Source: Argentina anserina (taxonomy: Eukaryota; Streptophyta; Magnoliopsida; Rosales; Rosaceae). From it: DNA of 64,000 nt. Positions 1-10,334 of this stretch are shown one piece after another (the first letter of the stretch is position 1; the number at the start of each line of letters is the position of its first letter). Position numbers and translations under genes: made by a program. Below the pieces are notes generated by a model. It was not told where the DNA came from, made no database searches, and saw only the letters and a program-made list of their open reading frames with translations. Location: NCBI RefSeq assembly GCF_933775445.1, contig NC_065878.1, positions 642,001 to 706,000 on the forward strand, given 5' to 3'.

Positions 1-2192
1 TAAATCCTTTGGAGGGTTTGTATTATGGAATGAGATCTTTAAAACAAGACAAGAAACTCACCGATTGGTGGCCGGAGAAGGGAGTTCCGACGAAAAGGAG
101 ATCGGCGTCGGTGGAGCTCCTTGGCGCCATTTCTTCCGATCAGTGGAGCTAGGGGTTGCGACACCTACCTAGAACGAACGGCGACCCTCCAAGCTCCAAG
201 ATGCAACCGGTGTGGCTACCCAATTCGTCTGGATGGCGGAGAGCCGACGGCGGCGACGAAAACTAGGTTCTCGGGTGAACAGTATCTGATTTCCCCTTTT
301 TCCTCATTTTTCTGATTTTTACCCCTTATTTATACTATTTTCCAAAAATACCCCATACTCTTTTTTATTCATAACTTTTTCATACGAAATCTGATTTGGG
401 CGTGCCGCATGTTTATAAATTTCTATCGTGAAAGAGGTTTTCTCGAAAAACTTACACATCGAAAATTCAATATTTAGAGTCTTTACACTTAATGACGCTA
501 TACAGGTAAAAAGGTTCGTGACGTGAAAATTTGCATCTTTCTCTACTGTTTCATCATCAAGATTATACATCTTAGACTCAATTTCTCTATCATTACCTTC
601 ATCTATTCTATTCTTTCTCAGAGTGCAGAACATGACTAAAGCTTTGCTCGAAGAAGAAGATGAGTTAATATACTGGTGGATCATAGAGGGGATGGGTTGC
701 AGTTGTGCTCGGTAGTAGGATGGGGGCTGAGATTAAAATTATATGTGAGGTTGATTTTTGGTGCGGTTAGATGCTTGATTGAGTTTTGATGAGTAGAAGT
801 AGGTTTGAGTTTGAGAAATGCACATGTGCGGCCATTGAGAAGAGAACAATTAGAAATGGGTTGTGCATGAAGAGTGAGAGATGGAGTATAAGTGTGATTA
901 CATAAACAGCCTCTACTAAAACAAAAAGTACAATTGTTAACGGTGTTACTTGACGTGGTGTATATAATTTAGGTACTGAATGAAATTTGGTGTATTAAAG
1001 TTTAAGTTAAGAAAATTGGGTTTTAGAGTATCAATTAGTACAAAAGGAAAAGAAAGAGATAACATTAAGCGTAAAAAAAATGAGTATAAGATTAGCACTG
1101 AACCAACCTCAACCAGAGAAGTAGAATGGGTATAAGATTGGCACTGAACCAACCTCAACCATAATTCTAACTACAGAAAACTGTTAATGCATTTACCAAA
1201 TGCCTATTTCACTTATACTTATTTTTACTATTATAAAACGAGCATGAGAGTATTACTAAATTACAAACTGACAGATTTATTCTTCTGTTATCAGTTTCTC
1301 AGAAATAAACATAGGGGTTGTAAAGTAAAATACAAATAAATAAATAAATAAAATTAATAGATAATTGTGGGGAAAAAATGTGGGTAGTCGAAAGTTATGA
1401 TAAACAAATTTATGTATAAAAATATTCACTGGTAAAAGATAATAAGTTTTAACCGTGGCAACTTGTGAGCTACACCAAAGTGCACCCGAACACTAGGAAA
1501 GTTAAAGTCTTCCACAACGAAACCATAGTAATAAACGAAGAAGGAACTACTGATTCAAAACCCACAGAAACCATAGCTAATACAACAAAACGACAATATC
1601 CAGAGACCCAGAGTTATATTTTAAACTGATTACCAAACATGAATGAGCAACTTTATGTATGGTTCCAAATTCACAAAGAAGATTGTGGTACACAAATGGA
1701 AACAGACGTCTCTAATGCAAACCAAAATCTCTTGAACGAAATCTGATTACAAGATAATTAGATGAGTCCATCGATCAGGGCTCCTATGACAAGACTGGTT
1801 CCACATTAGAACCCTTTACGCTAATACCTAGGTATAAGATTAAAACAACCTCAGAACAGAATGCTCGTTTTCTCAATCTGCCAGTGAACAAAATCCCAGC
1901 TCCCCCTTTCACATCAATGCATGAAATTCATTATTTCCCGCACAAGGAAGCAGCATACTATGTTCTAGGCTTCTAGCACAAGCCAGCACTGTTTGCAAAC
2001 AATTAGCTCCATGAAACAGTATCTACCTCCAGAAAAGAAGCAGCTAACTCATCTCGATCTTGAGCAAGATCATCCTCCATCATTCAAATTGATTTGAAAT
2101 AAGGCTGGAAGTCCAAATAACGAAAATTATGAGCACTGAGTTCTGAAGCCAAAGTGAATGATAAAGGTACTTGTTGCATCACTCAATCGTGT
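1..2192. other. Gene-poor left edge, possible transposon remnant
   Basis: I see no supported gene here. Positions 1-700 contain short GC-richer stretches followed by AT-rich text (about 310-500) that reads like the interior of a plant LTR, but no LTR end lies inside the window, so this is only an impression. Around 1083-1160 a roughly 30 bp segment is present twice (see separate entry). The stretch from about 1450 to 2192 directly follows the UPM1-type stop codon on the minus strand and probably includes its 3' UTR. The short reading frames here lack recognisable domains and splice context. Confidence 0.4.
1083..1160. repeat. Short direct duplication, two copies
   Basis: A segment of about 30 bp containing gcactgaaccaacctcaacc occurs at about 1083-1112 and again at about 1131-1160, separated by about 18 bp. 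The copies differ at one or two bases. No gene is associated. Confidence 0.7.
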
Positions 2193-2536
2193 CTATATGG
2201 CTCTGACAAGAGAGGCCACTTCATTCGAGGTATGTGGCCACAATGGTGAAAGTGCAACTACTTTCCCAATGACGATGAGTGTTGGTGATACCAACTCTGC
2301 TGATGTAATTTCATCAGCAAGCTCCTTCAGTTCCGCAAAGACCTGTATAAATGCAAAATCAACAATAAGGAAGTCAGTTAGGTTGCCTGCAAATGAAAAA
2401 TGGAAATGATCATGAGCAAGCTGACTATAAGTACGCGAAGGCATGCGACTGATCTTGCTATTTAGGATGACTGTTAGCCAAGAATAGACCCCCTGGAAGG
2501 ACTATAAAGATATAACAACTATCCCATTCTGGTGGC

Positions 2537-2571
<35 letters not shown>

Positions 2572-5500
2572 CAAATGATTGTTACTTCTCTTGCTTGCAA
2601 ATATCAAAATATGGACTACACTTTCTGCTTCCGATTTTATTTTCTATTAACCTATTCGATCGAAAAAGCTTCAACCAGAAGAATCTAAGCTTTTATTGAA
2701 AGCCAGACAGGAATAACATCACATGAGTACAGGGTTATCATTTCAAGAATAATGAACTGCTTTCGAAAGAAAAAAACTATATATGTGTGTGCATGTGTGT
2801 GTGTGTGTGTGCGCGGAGAATTTGCAAAAATTCATGGAGAATTTGCAAAAATTCATAGCATCAATGACTTTTCAATCAACATAGTTTGTATTGTTTCAAT
2901 CCAATGCAAGCTTAATGTCTGATAGTTAACTTTTGTTTCAGGTTTTTACTGGGAAATTTCTACAAAAGTAGGTTTAATGTGTGTGGTGGAATGAGAAATG
3001 TATAGATAAATTAGAATATCATTATCTAAAACAGGTAAAGGTAGTTTATAAATATTGATTTTCGTGGAACTTTTTCCTTTCACTAATGATTTTGATATAT
3101 ATTAAAGCTTGCATCTCTTTTGCTAATTCCTTATAGATGCTACTATTTTTGCCTGAAAATGTTCACTTTCAAGAATTAAACCTCAACCCATGAACACTTG
3201 AAACCTGGAACTTCAGGTGTTGCATAAGGCTTCTGCCCAATCTATAAAATATATAAAGAATGGGCTGCAAACAAATAAAAGCATCATTTATAGTTCCACG
3301 CTTTAAGAAAGAAAAGTCCACTCTGTTTTTAAGTAAAAAGTTACTTAATATGATTTAAGGTAAAAATGCTTCCTAAACTTCTCCAAATTGCAGAATGACA
3401 TATTCACCGACCATGACAGTCTCATCCTATTTGCCAAAGATGATAAACAATAGACGAGTGACATTTCTATATTCTCTACATGTAATATACAAAACAGAGG
3501 TCTCTCAGGTCATTATTTGATAATGAACTAGAGATGTCCTCAGGATTACTAGTATCAGGTAGATGGACACAGTTCAAATGCAACAGTTTCCAAATGAAAG
3601 AACATCTTACCATGCGCTGTTGAGGTGTGGTCCCTCGCTCAACTGCAACAGCAGGCGTTGTTGGTGGCAGACCATGATGGACCAACTTTTGCGCAAGAGA
3701 AGGTAGGGTCGACAAACCCATGTATACCACCAAGGTCGAATCAGGATCAGCTGCATTCTCTGCCACAAAAAGAGGATCTGTTCCTCCCTTCCTGGAGTGC
3801 CCAGTCAGAAATCGGACACTATTTGCAACACCTCTATGAGTTAACGGGATCCCGAGTTGTGCTGCTATCCCAGAAGCAGCAGTAATACCTGGAAAGTAAT
3901 AAAAGATTTTGATTTTACACACAAGTCGAACAAGGATCAAAATATCGCTAACTCACAACATGACCACATCCTAGGTAAAAATAAATAATGCATGGAATTC
4001 TTCTACCTTATAACTAAAGGTAAACAGAAGAAAACGCCCTTAGTTTCTCCTCAATGGGTCCATGTAAAGTGTATTACCTTGGCATTTCACTTTCTTTTTC
4101 TCTTTATGTTATTTCACTAGTATTTCCTGCCCCTGCTTGGAAATTTGGAATTAAGAAAATACTTATATTGGTTCCAGCTATCACTTTTTTATGAGGTAGA
4201 GGCTAGGATTTGATAGTAAGCATAATGTAAACGAAAAGCACTATATTAATGTGTCTCCACAGCTCTTTGTGATTAGCAGGATACATAAAACATGCTAACC
4301 AGCAAACGCCAATGACCAAAAAGTACACAAAACAAGACCACCAAATTGCAATCAACCATAAACCTAAGAAAAGACAATAGACAATGAGGACAAATCAAAA
4401 TTGAATCAAACCATCAGATTGTTAAGGGAACACTTGGAGGGAGAATATATATATATATATATATATATATACAGTCCCTATCCAGAGTGAAGGTTCATTC
4501 TGAAGTTTCAGAGTGAAGTTCCAATTTTGGCACACTTTTCGGTCAAATTTTTTCACCATAAGCGATTCAATATTTAGGTATGCTATTCAAGATCATCTCT
4601 ACAAAATTCATCTAATTCGGACATCGTTAAGGTATTGAAATTAGATTAAATCAATGAATGAATTAAAACTGTTCAACGTGAACCGTTCGTGTAAATCTCA
4701 ATTTTGAAAGCTCAAATCACTGTCAAATTGTATGAAACTTTATAGAGATGATCTTGAATAGCATAACTAAATATTGAATCGCTTATGGTGAAAAAATTTG
4801 ACCGAAAAGTATGCCAAAATTGGAACTTCACTCTGAAACTTCAAAGTGAACCTTCACTCTGGATATGGACTATATATATATATATATATATATAATATAA
4901 CCGAAGTTATATTGGATTTTTCTCAGAATGAACCTTTGACTTTGAAACTATGTAGCACCGACACCGATACCGCGACACCGACACCGCGACACAGCAAATC
5001 TTAAAAACCTAGATCCCGACACGGCGTCGACACGCTAATTTATATATAATTTAATATATATTAATGTGTAAATATATATATATTAATGTTCTTCTGCTAC
5101 TGTTTAGATATATATTAATATATATATATATTATTAATGTTCTTCTTCTTCACATCTAGTCAATTCTCATCAGCCAAATATTTCTTGGGTTCTTGAATTT
5201 CAGAGAGACCCACTTCAATTCCCACCACAAAATCACAGATAAGGCTTTTTTATGCGTCGTTCTCTACTTTGAAGCAAAATAGAAGGAAAGTTACGAGGTG
5301 GGAACTGAGTGTTAAGGCTAAGGGCTTAGGTTTTTTAAAAAAAAAAATTCAAAATGCTGATGTGGCGTGTCAAAAACAGTAGGTAGCGTGTCGGTCAACG
5401 TGTCGGGCCGTGTCAAAAAAGTCAACATTTTCCGACACGCCACGTGGCGTGTCGGACAACGTGTCGGGGCGTGTCGGCGTGTCGGGGAGTGTCGGACACT

Positions 5501-6741
5501 CCGACACTTCAGCCTTTGAAGTGTCGGTGCTACATAGCTTTGAAAGGAATATGTAACTAAGGGAGACCTAAAGCTTCATGAGACATTCAAATATATTCAG
5601 AAAAAGGCTCAACTAAATGACAGCATTTATTAATAATGATTCATTATTGTACCTGGAATAATTTGCACTTGAATTCCCTGTTGTTGCAAAAAATCCATCT
5701 CCTCTCCACCCCTTCCAAACACCTAAAAGACGAACAGTAGGCTTCAATATAAATGCTACAAATTCCACATGTATATATGGAACAGTCATAAGTCATAACT
5801 TTCTGAAGATGAAATCTGGAAACTCACCAATGGATCCCCTCCTTTTAGTCTCACAACTGTAGCTCCAGCTTCAGCAAAACTCAGTAGCAATTCATGTATC
5901 TCCTCCTGAAATGGGAACAGCAAAAGAATCTTATCACTTACCAGTTCACATAATAATACCATACAATAATTATCACAGGTAAAATGTTTTGATTAGATGT
6001 TTAAAACTCAACGCAATACCTTTTAAGACCATTTCCAGTTAAAACTCCCACAAACCCAAATGCCCAATTCACCCAATTACACAAAGATTAAAAATTTACA
6101 GTTGAGGAACGCAGCCAGTTAGAAATCAAAGCGAAGTTTAGAATATGGTTTTGGCCAATTACAAGAAATGGTATAAAGATCAGAGCTTTAACCTGGGTTC
6201 TGCTATGGTATCCAGCAGTCTTGCCCACATAAACAAGTCTAGCATCAGAAGCAACAAAATCCAAGACATCATTGGAGACCAACCTATCATACAGCAATAA
6301 ATCAGCACTCTGAATTGCTCTGACAGCTTTCAATGTCAGGAGTTCAGGGTCCCCAGGGCCAGTGCCCACCAGGAAGACATTGCCAGGCCCACACTTGCCT
6401 CCACCACACCCTCCTTCCCTTTCTCTCTTCTCTCTCTTCTCTCTCAGCACCTCAAGCAGCTTCCTCAGCTCTGGTAGCTGCAAAGCAATGTCATTCTGCC
6501 TTGTGAAATCAGAGCCAGCATCAGAGTCAGGAGGAGGGAGAGTTTGTGCCAATTGGGTGTTGTAGAGCCACTGGTCTCTCTGGTACCTCTCAAGAGAATG
6601 CTTCTCTGTGAAAGGGGAAGAAGTATAAGAATGGGAGGAGGAGTTGAAGTGAAGAGAGCAAATGGGTTGAGAGTTCAAGGAGTTGTTGGGTTTTCTGAAA
6701 TGGGTGGAAGACAGGGATTGAAGCCTAACTACAAGAGCCAT
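2193..6741 (-). CDS. UPM1: Uroporphyrinogen-III C-methyltransferase (SUMT), plastid
   Basis: This enzyme adds two SAM-derived methyl groups to uroporphyrinogen III to give precorrin-2, the entry to siroheme, the cofactor of plastid nitrite and sulfite reductases. The exons, all with GT-AG borders, are 6741-6193, 5905-5828, 5722-5653, 3888-3611 and 2342-2193. They join in frame to 374 codons, close to the length of plant UPM1. The first roughly 110 residues look like a Ser-rich chloroplast transit region followed by a charged linker. The methylase domain then begins with [14 protein letters not shown]. Later family motifs are VRLKGGDP and GRGGEE, then ITAASG, and a C-terminal VGKVV-like segment read as [11 protein letters not shown]. 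The ATG at 6741 was chosen because it opens the transit-like sequence. The large third intron (3889-5652) carries two inverted-repeat elements. The family call is firm; expression despite the loaded intron is inferred from the intact exons and splice sites. Confidence 0.93.
2541..2569. repeat. (AT)n microsatellite
   Basis: About 14 AT units lie in the last intron of the UPM1-type gene. A GT-rich run follows at about 2785-2812, then a 20 bp segment duplicated in tandem at about 2818-2857. Confidence 0.9.
4470..4871. mobile_element. Inverted-repeat MITE inserted in (TA)n
   Basis: About 400 bp bounded by near-identical terminal inverted repeats of roughly 130 bp. The left repeat begins agtccctatccagagtgaag; the reverse complement of the right end reads agtccatatccagagtgaag, and both continue in parallel through the segment containing aagcgattcaatattta. 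Both sides are flanked by TA dinucleotide runs (about 4446-4470 and 4871-4893). It has no coding capacity. The TA-run setting recalls plant MITE groups that target TA microsatellites, but I cannot assign a superfamily. It lies inside intron 3 of the UPM1-type gene. Confidence 0.85.
4948..5537. mobile_element. Non-autonomous hAT-like element with 8-bp TSD
   Basis: A 590 bp element has terminal inverted repeats reading ctatgtagcaccgacac at the left and the exact reverse complement at the right end. It is flanked by a perfect 8 bp direct repeat, ctttgaaa, at 4940-4947 and 5538-5545. An 8 bp target duplication is the hallmark of hAT transposons. Its subterminal regions are dense in GTGTCGG-type repeats in both orientations, such as subterminal transposase sites form. 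It carries no open reading frame and is non-autonomous. It sits 76 bp from the neighbouring inverted-repeat element in the same intron. Confidence 0.85.
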
Positions 6742-7294
6742 GGTGATTCAGAGACTGGAATGGAAGAGAATCACAAGTGTGGTTGTGTTGGGAATATAGC
6801 ATTGAGGTTTTTGAGTAGTTTATGTGAGACTCTTGAGAGAGACGAGAAGGCCAAATTGGTCTTGCCTTTTGAGGTTTTGAGAGGAGAGGGGCACTGTTTT
6901 TTCCCTTCAGCTTATGTATTGGGCCGCCTTTGGTCACTTGGTACATTCCTCCTCATCTCACAAATTGCTCCCTTTCTAATTCTAATTATAGATCCTCCGC
7001 CGCCCACAGTTGGCCATTTTTATATTTTCATTTTTGTAAAAAAACAATTATTCGATAATTTCTGATAATAATCAACATAGAAGAGTGTACTCTGTCTGTG
7101 TGTAGAACTCTATATTCATTCCTTCGATTCCCAACATAGTACTTCACTAACAGGAAATACAGTATTTGATCGGCTAGCTTTAGTGTTAGAAATTCATGGT
7201 GTGTGTGTGTGTGAGCGTGTGCAGACCCAAAATAGATAAGAAACCCTGCCATGAAGACCATATGAGCTACTTTGTTATTGCAAAAGATGATAGA
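6742..7294. other. Upstream region of UPM1-type gene
   Basis: This stretch precedes the UPM1-type start codon and should hold its promoter and 5' UTR. A polypyrimidine/GT tract lies near 7199-7215. I found no distinct TATA box I would defend. Reading frames across it lack domains. Confidence 0.4.
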
Positions 7295-7483
7295 TTACAT
7301 GGGAGAACGATAAGAGTTTACAGGAAAATGATGAACGAGTAAGGGAGATGATGATGATGCAGACGATGATTTGTTATTCTTCCTCTTGGTGTACGTGTTT
7401 GCTGCTACTGCTGTTGTATCATCAGAGACCTTCAGCGATGATGGCATGCAACAGCACTTGAGAAAAGTGGAGAAAGCAGACAT
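7295..7483 (-). CDS. Unrecognised small protein, 62 aa
   Basis: An uninterrupted ATG-to-stop frame of 62 codons. The product starts MSAFSTFLKCCCMPSS, with three adjacent cysteines that could be lipidated or bind metal. It has a Ser-rich middle with a KRKNNK basic patch and ends HHFPVNSYRSPM. It has no hydrophobic signal peptide. Composition and ends look more protein-like than most random frames nearby, but I do not recognise a family and there is no intron to corroborate it. It could equally be a chance frame. Confidence 0.35.
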   Translation of the reverse strand: MSAFSTFLKCCCMPSSLKVSDDTTAVAANTYTKRKNNKSSSASSSSPLLVHHFPVNSYRSPM

Positions 7484-7728
7484 GATGGCATACAGTTTGT
7501 TGATGATACTTCAGATCGATATGGACGTACGTACACGAGAATGAAGGAAGGCTAGCTATAGAATTAACTCAATCCATAGCAAACAAGATTTATGATATGT
7601 ATTGATCGACTAATCATACAGTTTTTAATTTATATAAATGATCCTTGATGCTTCCGCCCTTAAACTAGAAAATGACATCGTACACATCCGTTGTTATATT
7701 TATACATGTATAGAGCAGGATTAAGCGG

Positions 7729-7901
7729 AAACAAATTTACCGACACTTTATATTTGCCCACTTTGTGTCCCTTTTCTAAACTCATGTCATGTGTCCAATT
7801 GCTTAATTATTATCTAAATAAAGTTGAGAAAAGACACATGACATGAGTTTAGAAATGTGAGCATAAAGTGGATAAATGAAGGGTGGTCGGCAAATTTGCT
7901 C
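7729..7901. repeat. Imperfect inverted repeat, probable MITE
   Basis: Two arms of about 75 bp pair with each other. The left arm contains aaactcatgtcatgtgtc and aaatttaccgac. The right arm contains the matching gacacatgacatgagttt and gtcggcaaattt. The loop is about 30 bp and AT-rich. I found no clear target-site duplication. No coding sequence. Confidence 0.65.
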
Positions 7902-9365
7902 TTGGATCAAGCTGCATGCATTGTTTTTTTTTTTTACAAATGTACAAAATCAAAAATATCAATCGCAAATTGCATGTTGTCGTTTTATTTTTGTATCTGA
8001 TAAAGTGATAAACAACTAAGACACATCAAACATTTTTTCGTGAGTTTGGTACAAACAATTTTGAAATTTGCATATGTAAAATCACAAAGTAATAATATAG
8101 ATAAAGATAAATAGTATAGAACGTGTTCACACGCACTAGGTTTTGGAGAAATAATATATAACGTGTCCCAAGGTGCTGGCCTCTAGCCTCGCTAGAGTGC
8201 GGCATGTGCGGTCAAACGGAACGTGGGCTTTGTCCTCTGACTTTATGATCGGAGATTAGGGTGGGGTGGGTCTGAGGTTGGACCAAAATTTGTGGCAGTG
8301 TTGCATGGGATGGGGGAGTGTGGCGGCAGAGGTGGTCCGACCTTGCGACGACAGTTGCTTTTCCTGTCTTTGTAGCAGCGGGAATGGAGATTGATGATGG
8401 CTCTGGGAGGAGGGACGTTGTGTGTCTGATCTATGGTGAGAGGACAACATCAAGATATGTGCACTCAAGTCTTAAGGGTTTGGTGGTGACGGGTGAAGTC
8501 TGCCAATTCTCTACCAGCGATATCTATCCGATGGTGGTTAGTGACCAAATGCAGTGGCGCACAATGGTCTGGGTGAGGGAGCGGTGGTGGATTTTGTGTG
8601 GCAATGGTGCAACACCATGTCCAAGTCTTGGACTTTCTTTGCTTCTCTTTGGTTGTGGGCCTGGAAGTTTTTGTTAAGCCTTGTATGGTCTGATAATAAG
8701 AGTTGGGCTCACTTTATGTGTCTTAACCAGTTTGTTTATTTTTAATAGTTTTAATTATTTATTTTGTTTAATAAATCTCTGCCTTAGATACATAGGGATA
8801 ATCGAGTTATGTGTCTGTTTGCACACTCAATGTGCCTTGTCTCTCTAGATCGCCGGTGAGTTCTTTATTTCGTCAAATGGTCGTTAGCTCGTTGCCGCCT
8901 AATGGCAGGATGAGACTAAGTGTCGTCGGATTTATTTTTCTGGGAGCTGTTTTATTAGACATTAAGATATGTAGTCGATGCTTCATTGTTTATAGTGTTA
9001 CATATATATTGTGCTCTCAATTGTATCACCGCTATTTTAAAGCAAATATAGTCGTTATTAGGATAATACTTTTTACTAGTTAGTGTTTTGTTGGATACTT
9101 ATTTCTAAAAAATATTGATATTATTTTAGATTTTTGTAATCAGTTTTAGGTTTCACGTTCATTTTGTAATCGATAATTTCATTAATAAAGACTTTAAGCA
9201 GCCAAATGGCCCACATCAGCCTTTTATTCAAAAAAAAATAACGCAAACTACGAGGTAGGAGGGGTGAGATAAATTTGAATAAGAATGACCAGGCCCAATG
9301 CCAGCAAAACTATACCCACCTAGCCCTACAACACGAAGAATCTATCCTCCCTCGGATATCGTCTC
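7902..9365. other. Gene-poor stretch, possible LINE or retro-copy remnant
   Basis: Positions about 8150-9220 are G/T-rich in the first half. They end in T-rich text with AATAAA-like signals near 8770 and 9183 and a short A run at about 9229-9239, a layout seen at 3' ends of non-LTR elements. The open frame at 8318-8677 (119 codons) has no recognisable domain and I do not call it a gene. The last part is the Clot promoter region. Confidence 0.3.
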
Positions 9366-9374
9366 TATATAAAA
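9366..9374 (+). promoter_or_regulatory. TATA box of Clot-type gene
   Basis: The sequence tatataaaa stands 108 bp upstream of the start codon at 9474, in a plausible place for a core promoter with a 5' UTR of about 75 bases. It is followed by a C/T-rich leader. The call rests on position and consensus. Confidence 0.6.
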
Positions 9375-9473
9375 ACCAGAAACGCCCATCAATCCATCGT
9401 CAACATCGTCATCTTGTTCTTGTTGTTTTAGGGTAATCACCGTAATTGGGTTGTGAGAAGAAAAGGGAAAGAA

Positions 9474-10334
9474 ATGCCTGTGAAAGTATTGGACGCGACC
9501 GTCTCCAGCTTCGACAGCGTCTTTGAGAAATTCAAAGAAGAATCACCAAACAATAAGGCCAATTTCATTCTCTTCCTGGCTGACAACGACCCTTCCACTT
9601 CTCTCAGCTGGTGTCCTGGTACTCTCTCTCTCTCTCTCTCTCTCTCACTTCCGATTTCAGATCAACTTACCAGTTACTAGAACCAACAGCAAAGTATCAT
9701 GTTGGTTTGGGTTTTTATTTTCTGGGTCTTTTGTTAGAAGCTCAGGACTTTGGGGACTTTGTACACCATTCTAGGTCAACAATAGCTTTGAGTATCTAGA
9801 ATTGCTTAATAATAGCTTGTGTTTTGTGGGAGCCTCAATTTGTAAATACATGTTTGCTATGTTTATAAATCATGCTATATTCTATGAATTTGAAAATGGA
9901 TCATTGCCCTGTAGTACTACTGTAGAGTGGCCTTCACACTGGTTGGTGAAATAAAGTATGGTTCTTGGTTGGCTGTGTTACTAAATAATTTGAGCTAGTA
10001 TTTTGTAAACTACTTGGGAGGAGGTTTCTTTGATTTATAGAATCATAGTAAGTCATTGATTTTGATGTTTTCTGTGTCAGATTGTGTGAGAGCTGAACCT
10101 GTAATCTACAAAAAACTGGAAGCTGCACCGGGTGATGTCGCACTTCTGAGAGCATATGTTGGAGATAGACCAACATGGAGGACTCCTCAACATCCATGGC
10201 GAGTGGACTCAAGGTTTAAGATTACTGGAGTTCCAACGCTCGTCCGCTGGGAGAATGATGCGGTCAAGGGTCGCCTCGAAGATTATGAAGCGCATGTTGA
10301 GAAGAAGATTGACACCCTTGTGTCTGGAAATTAA
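9474..10334 (+). CDS. Thioredoxin-like protein Clot (TXNDC17 type)
   Basis: A cytosolic thioredoxin-fold protein of 132 residues. Exons 9474-9618 and 10081-10334 join in frame across a GT-AG intron. The splice rebuilds the redox centre W46-C47-P48-D49-C50, the WCPDC signature of Clot/TXNDC17 proteins in place of the usual WCGPC. The tail carries the cis-proline segment GVPTLVRW. Members reduce disulphides with narrow substrate range; the substrate in plants is not evident from sequence. Length equals the family norm. The start codon is the first ATG after the C/T-rich leader. The intron opens with a CT microsatellite (9622-9646). Confidence 0.93.
9622..9646. repeat. (CT)n microsatellite
   Basis: About 12 CT units begin three bases after the 5' splice site of the Clot-type intron, so length changes here sit next to the donor. 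Confidence 0.95.

Noticed and set aside
8318..8677. 119-codon plus-strand frame
   Set aside because: No domain, no splice context, and composition follows the G/T-rich background. It lies in a probable repeat remnant.
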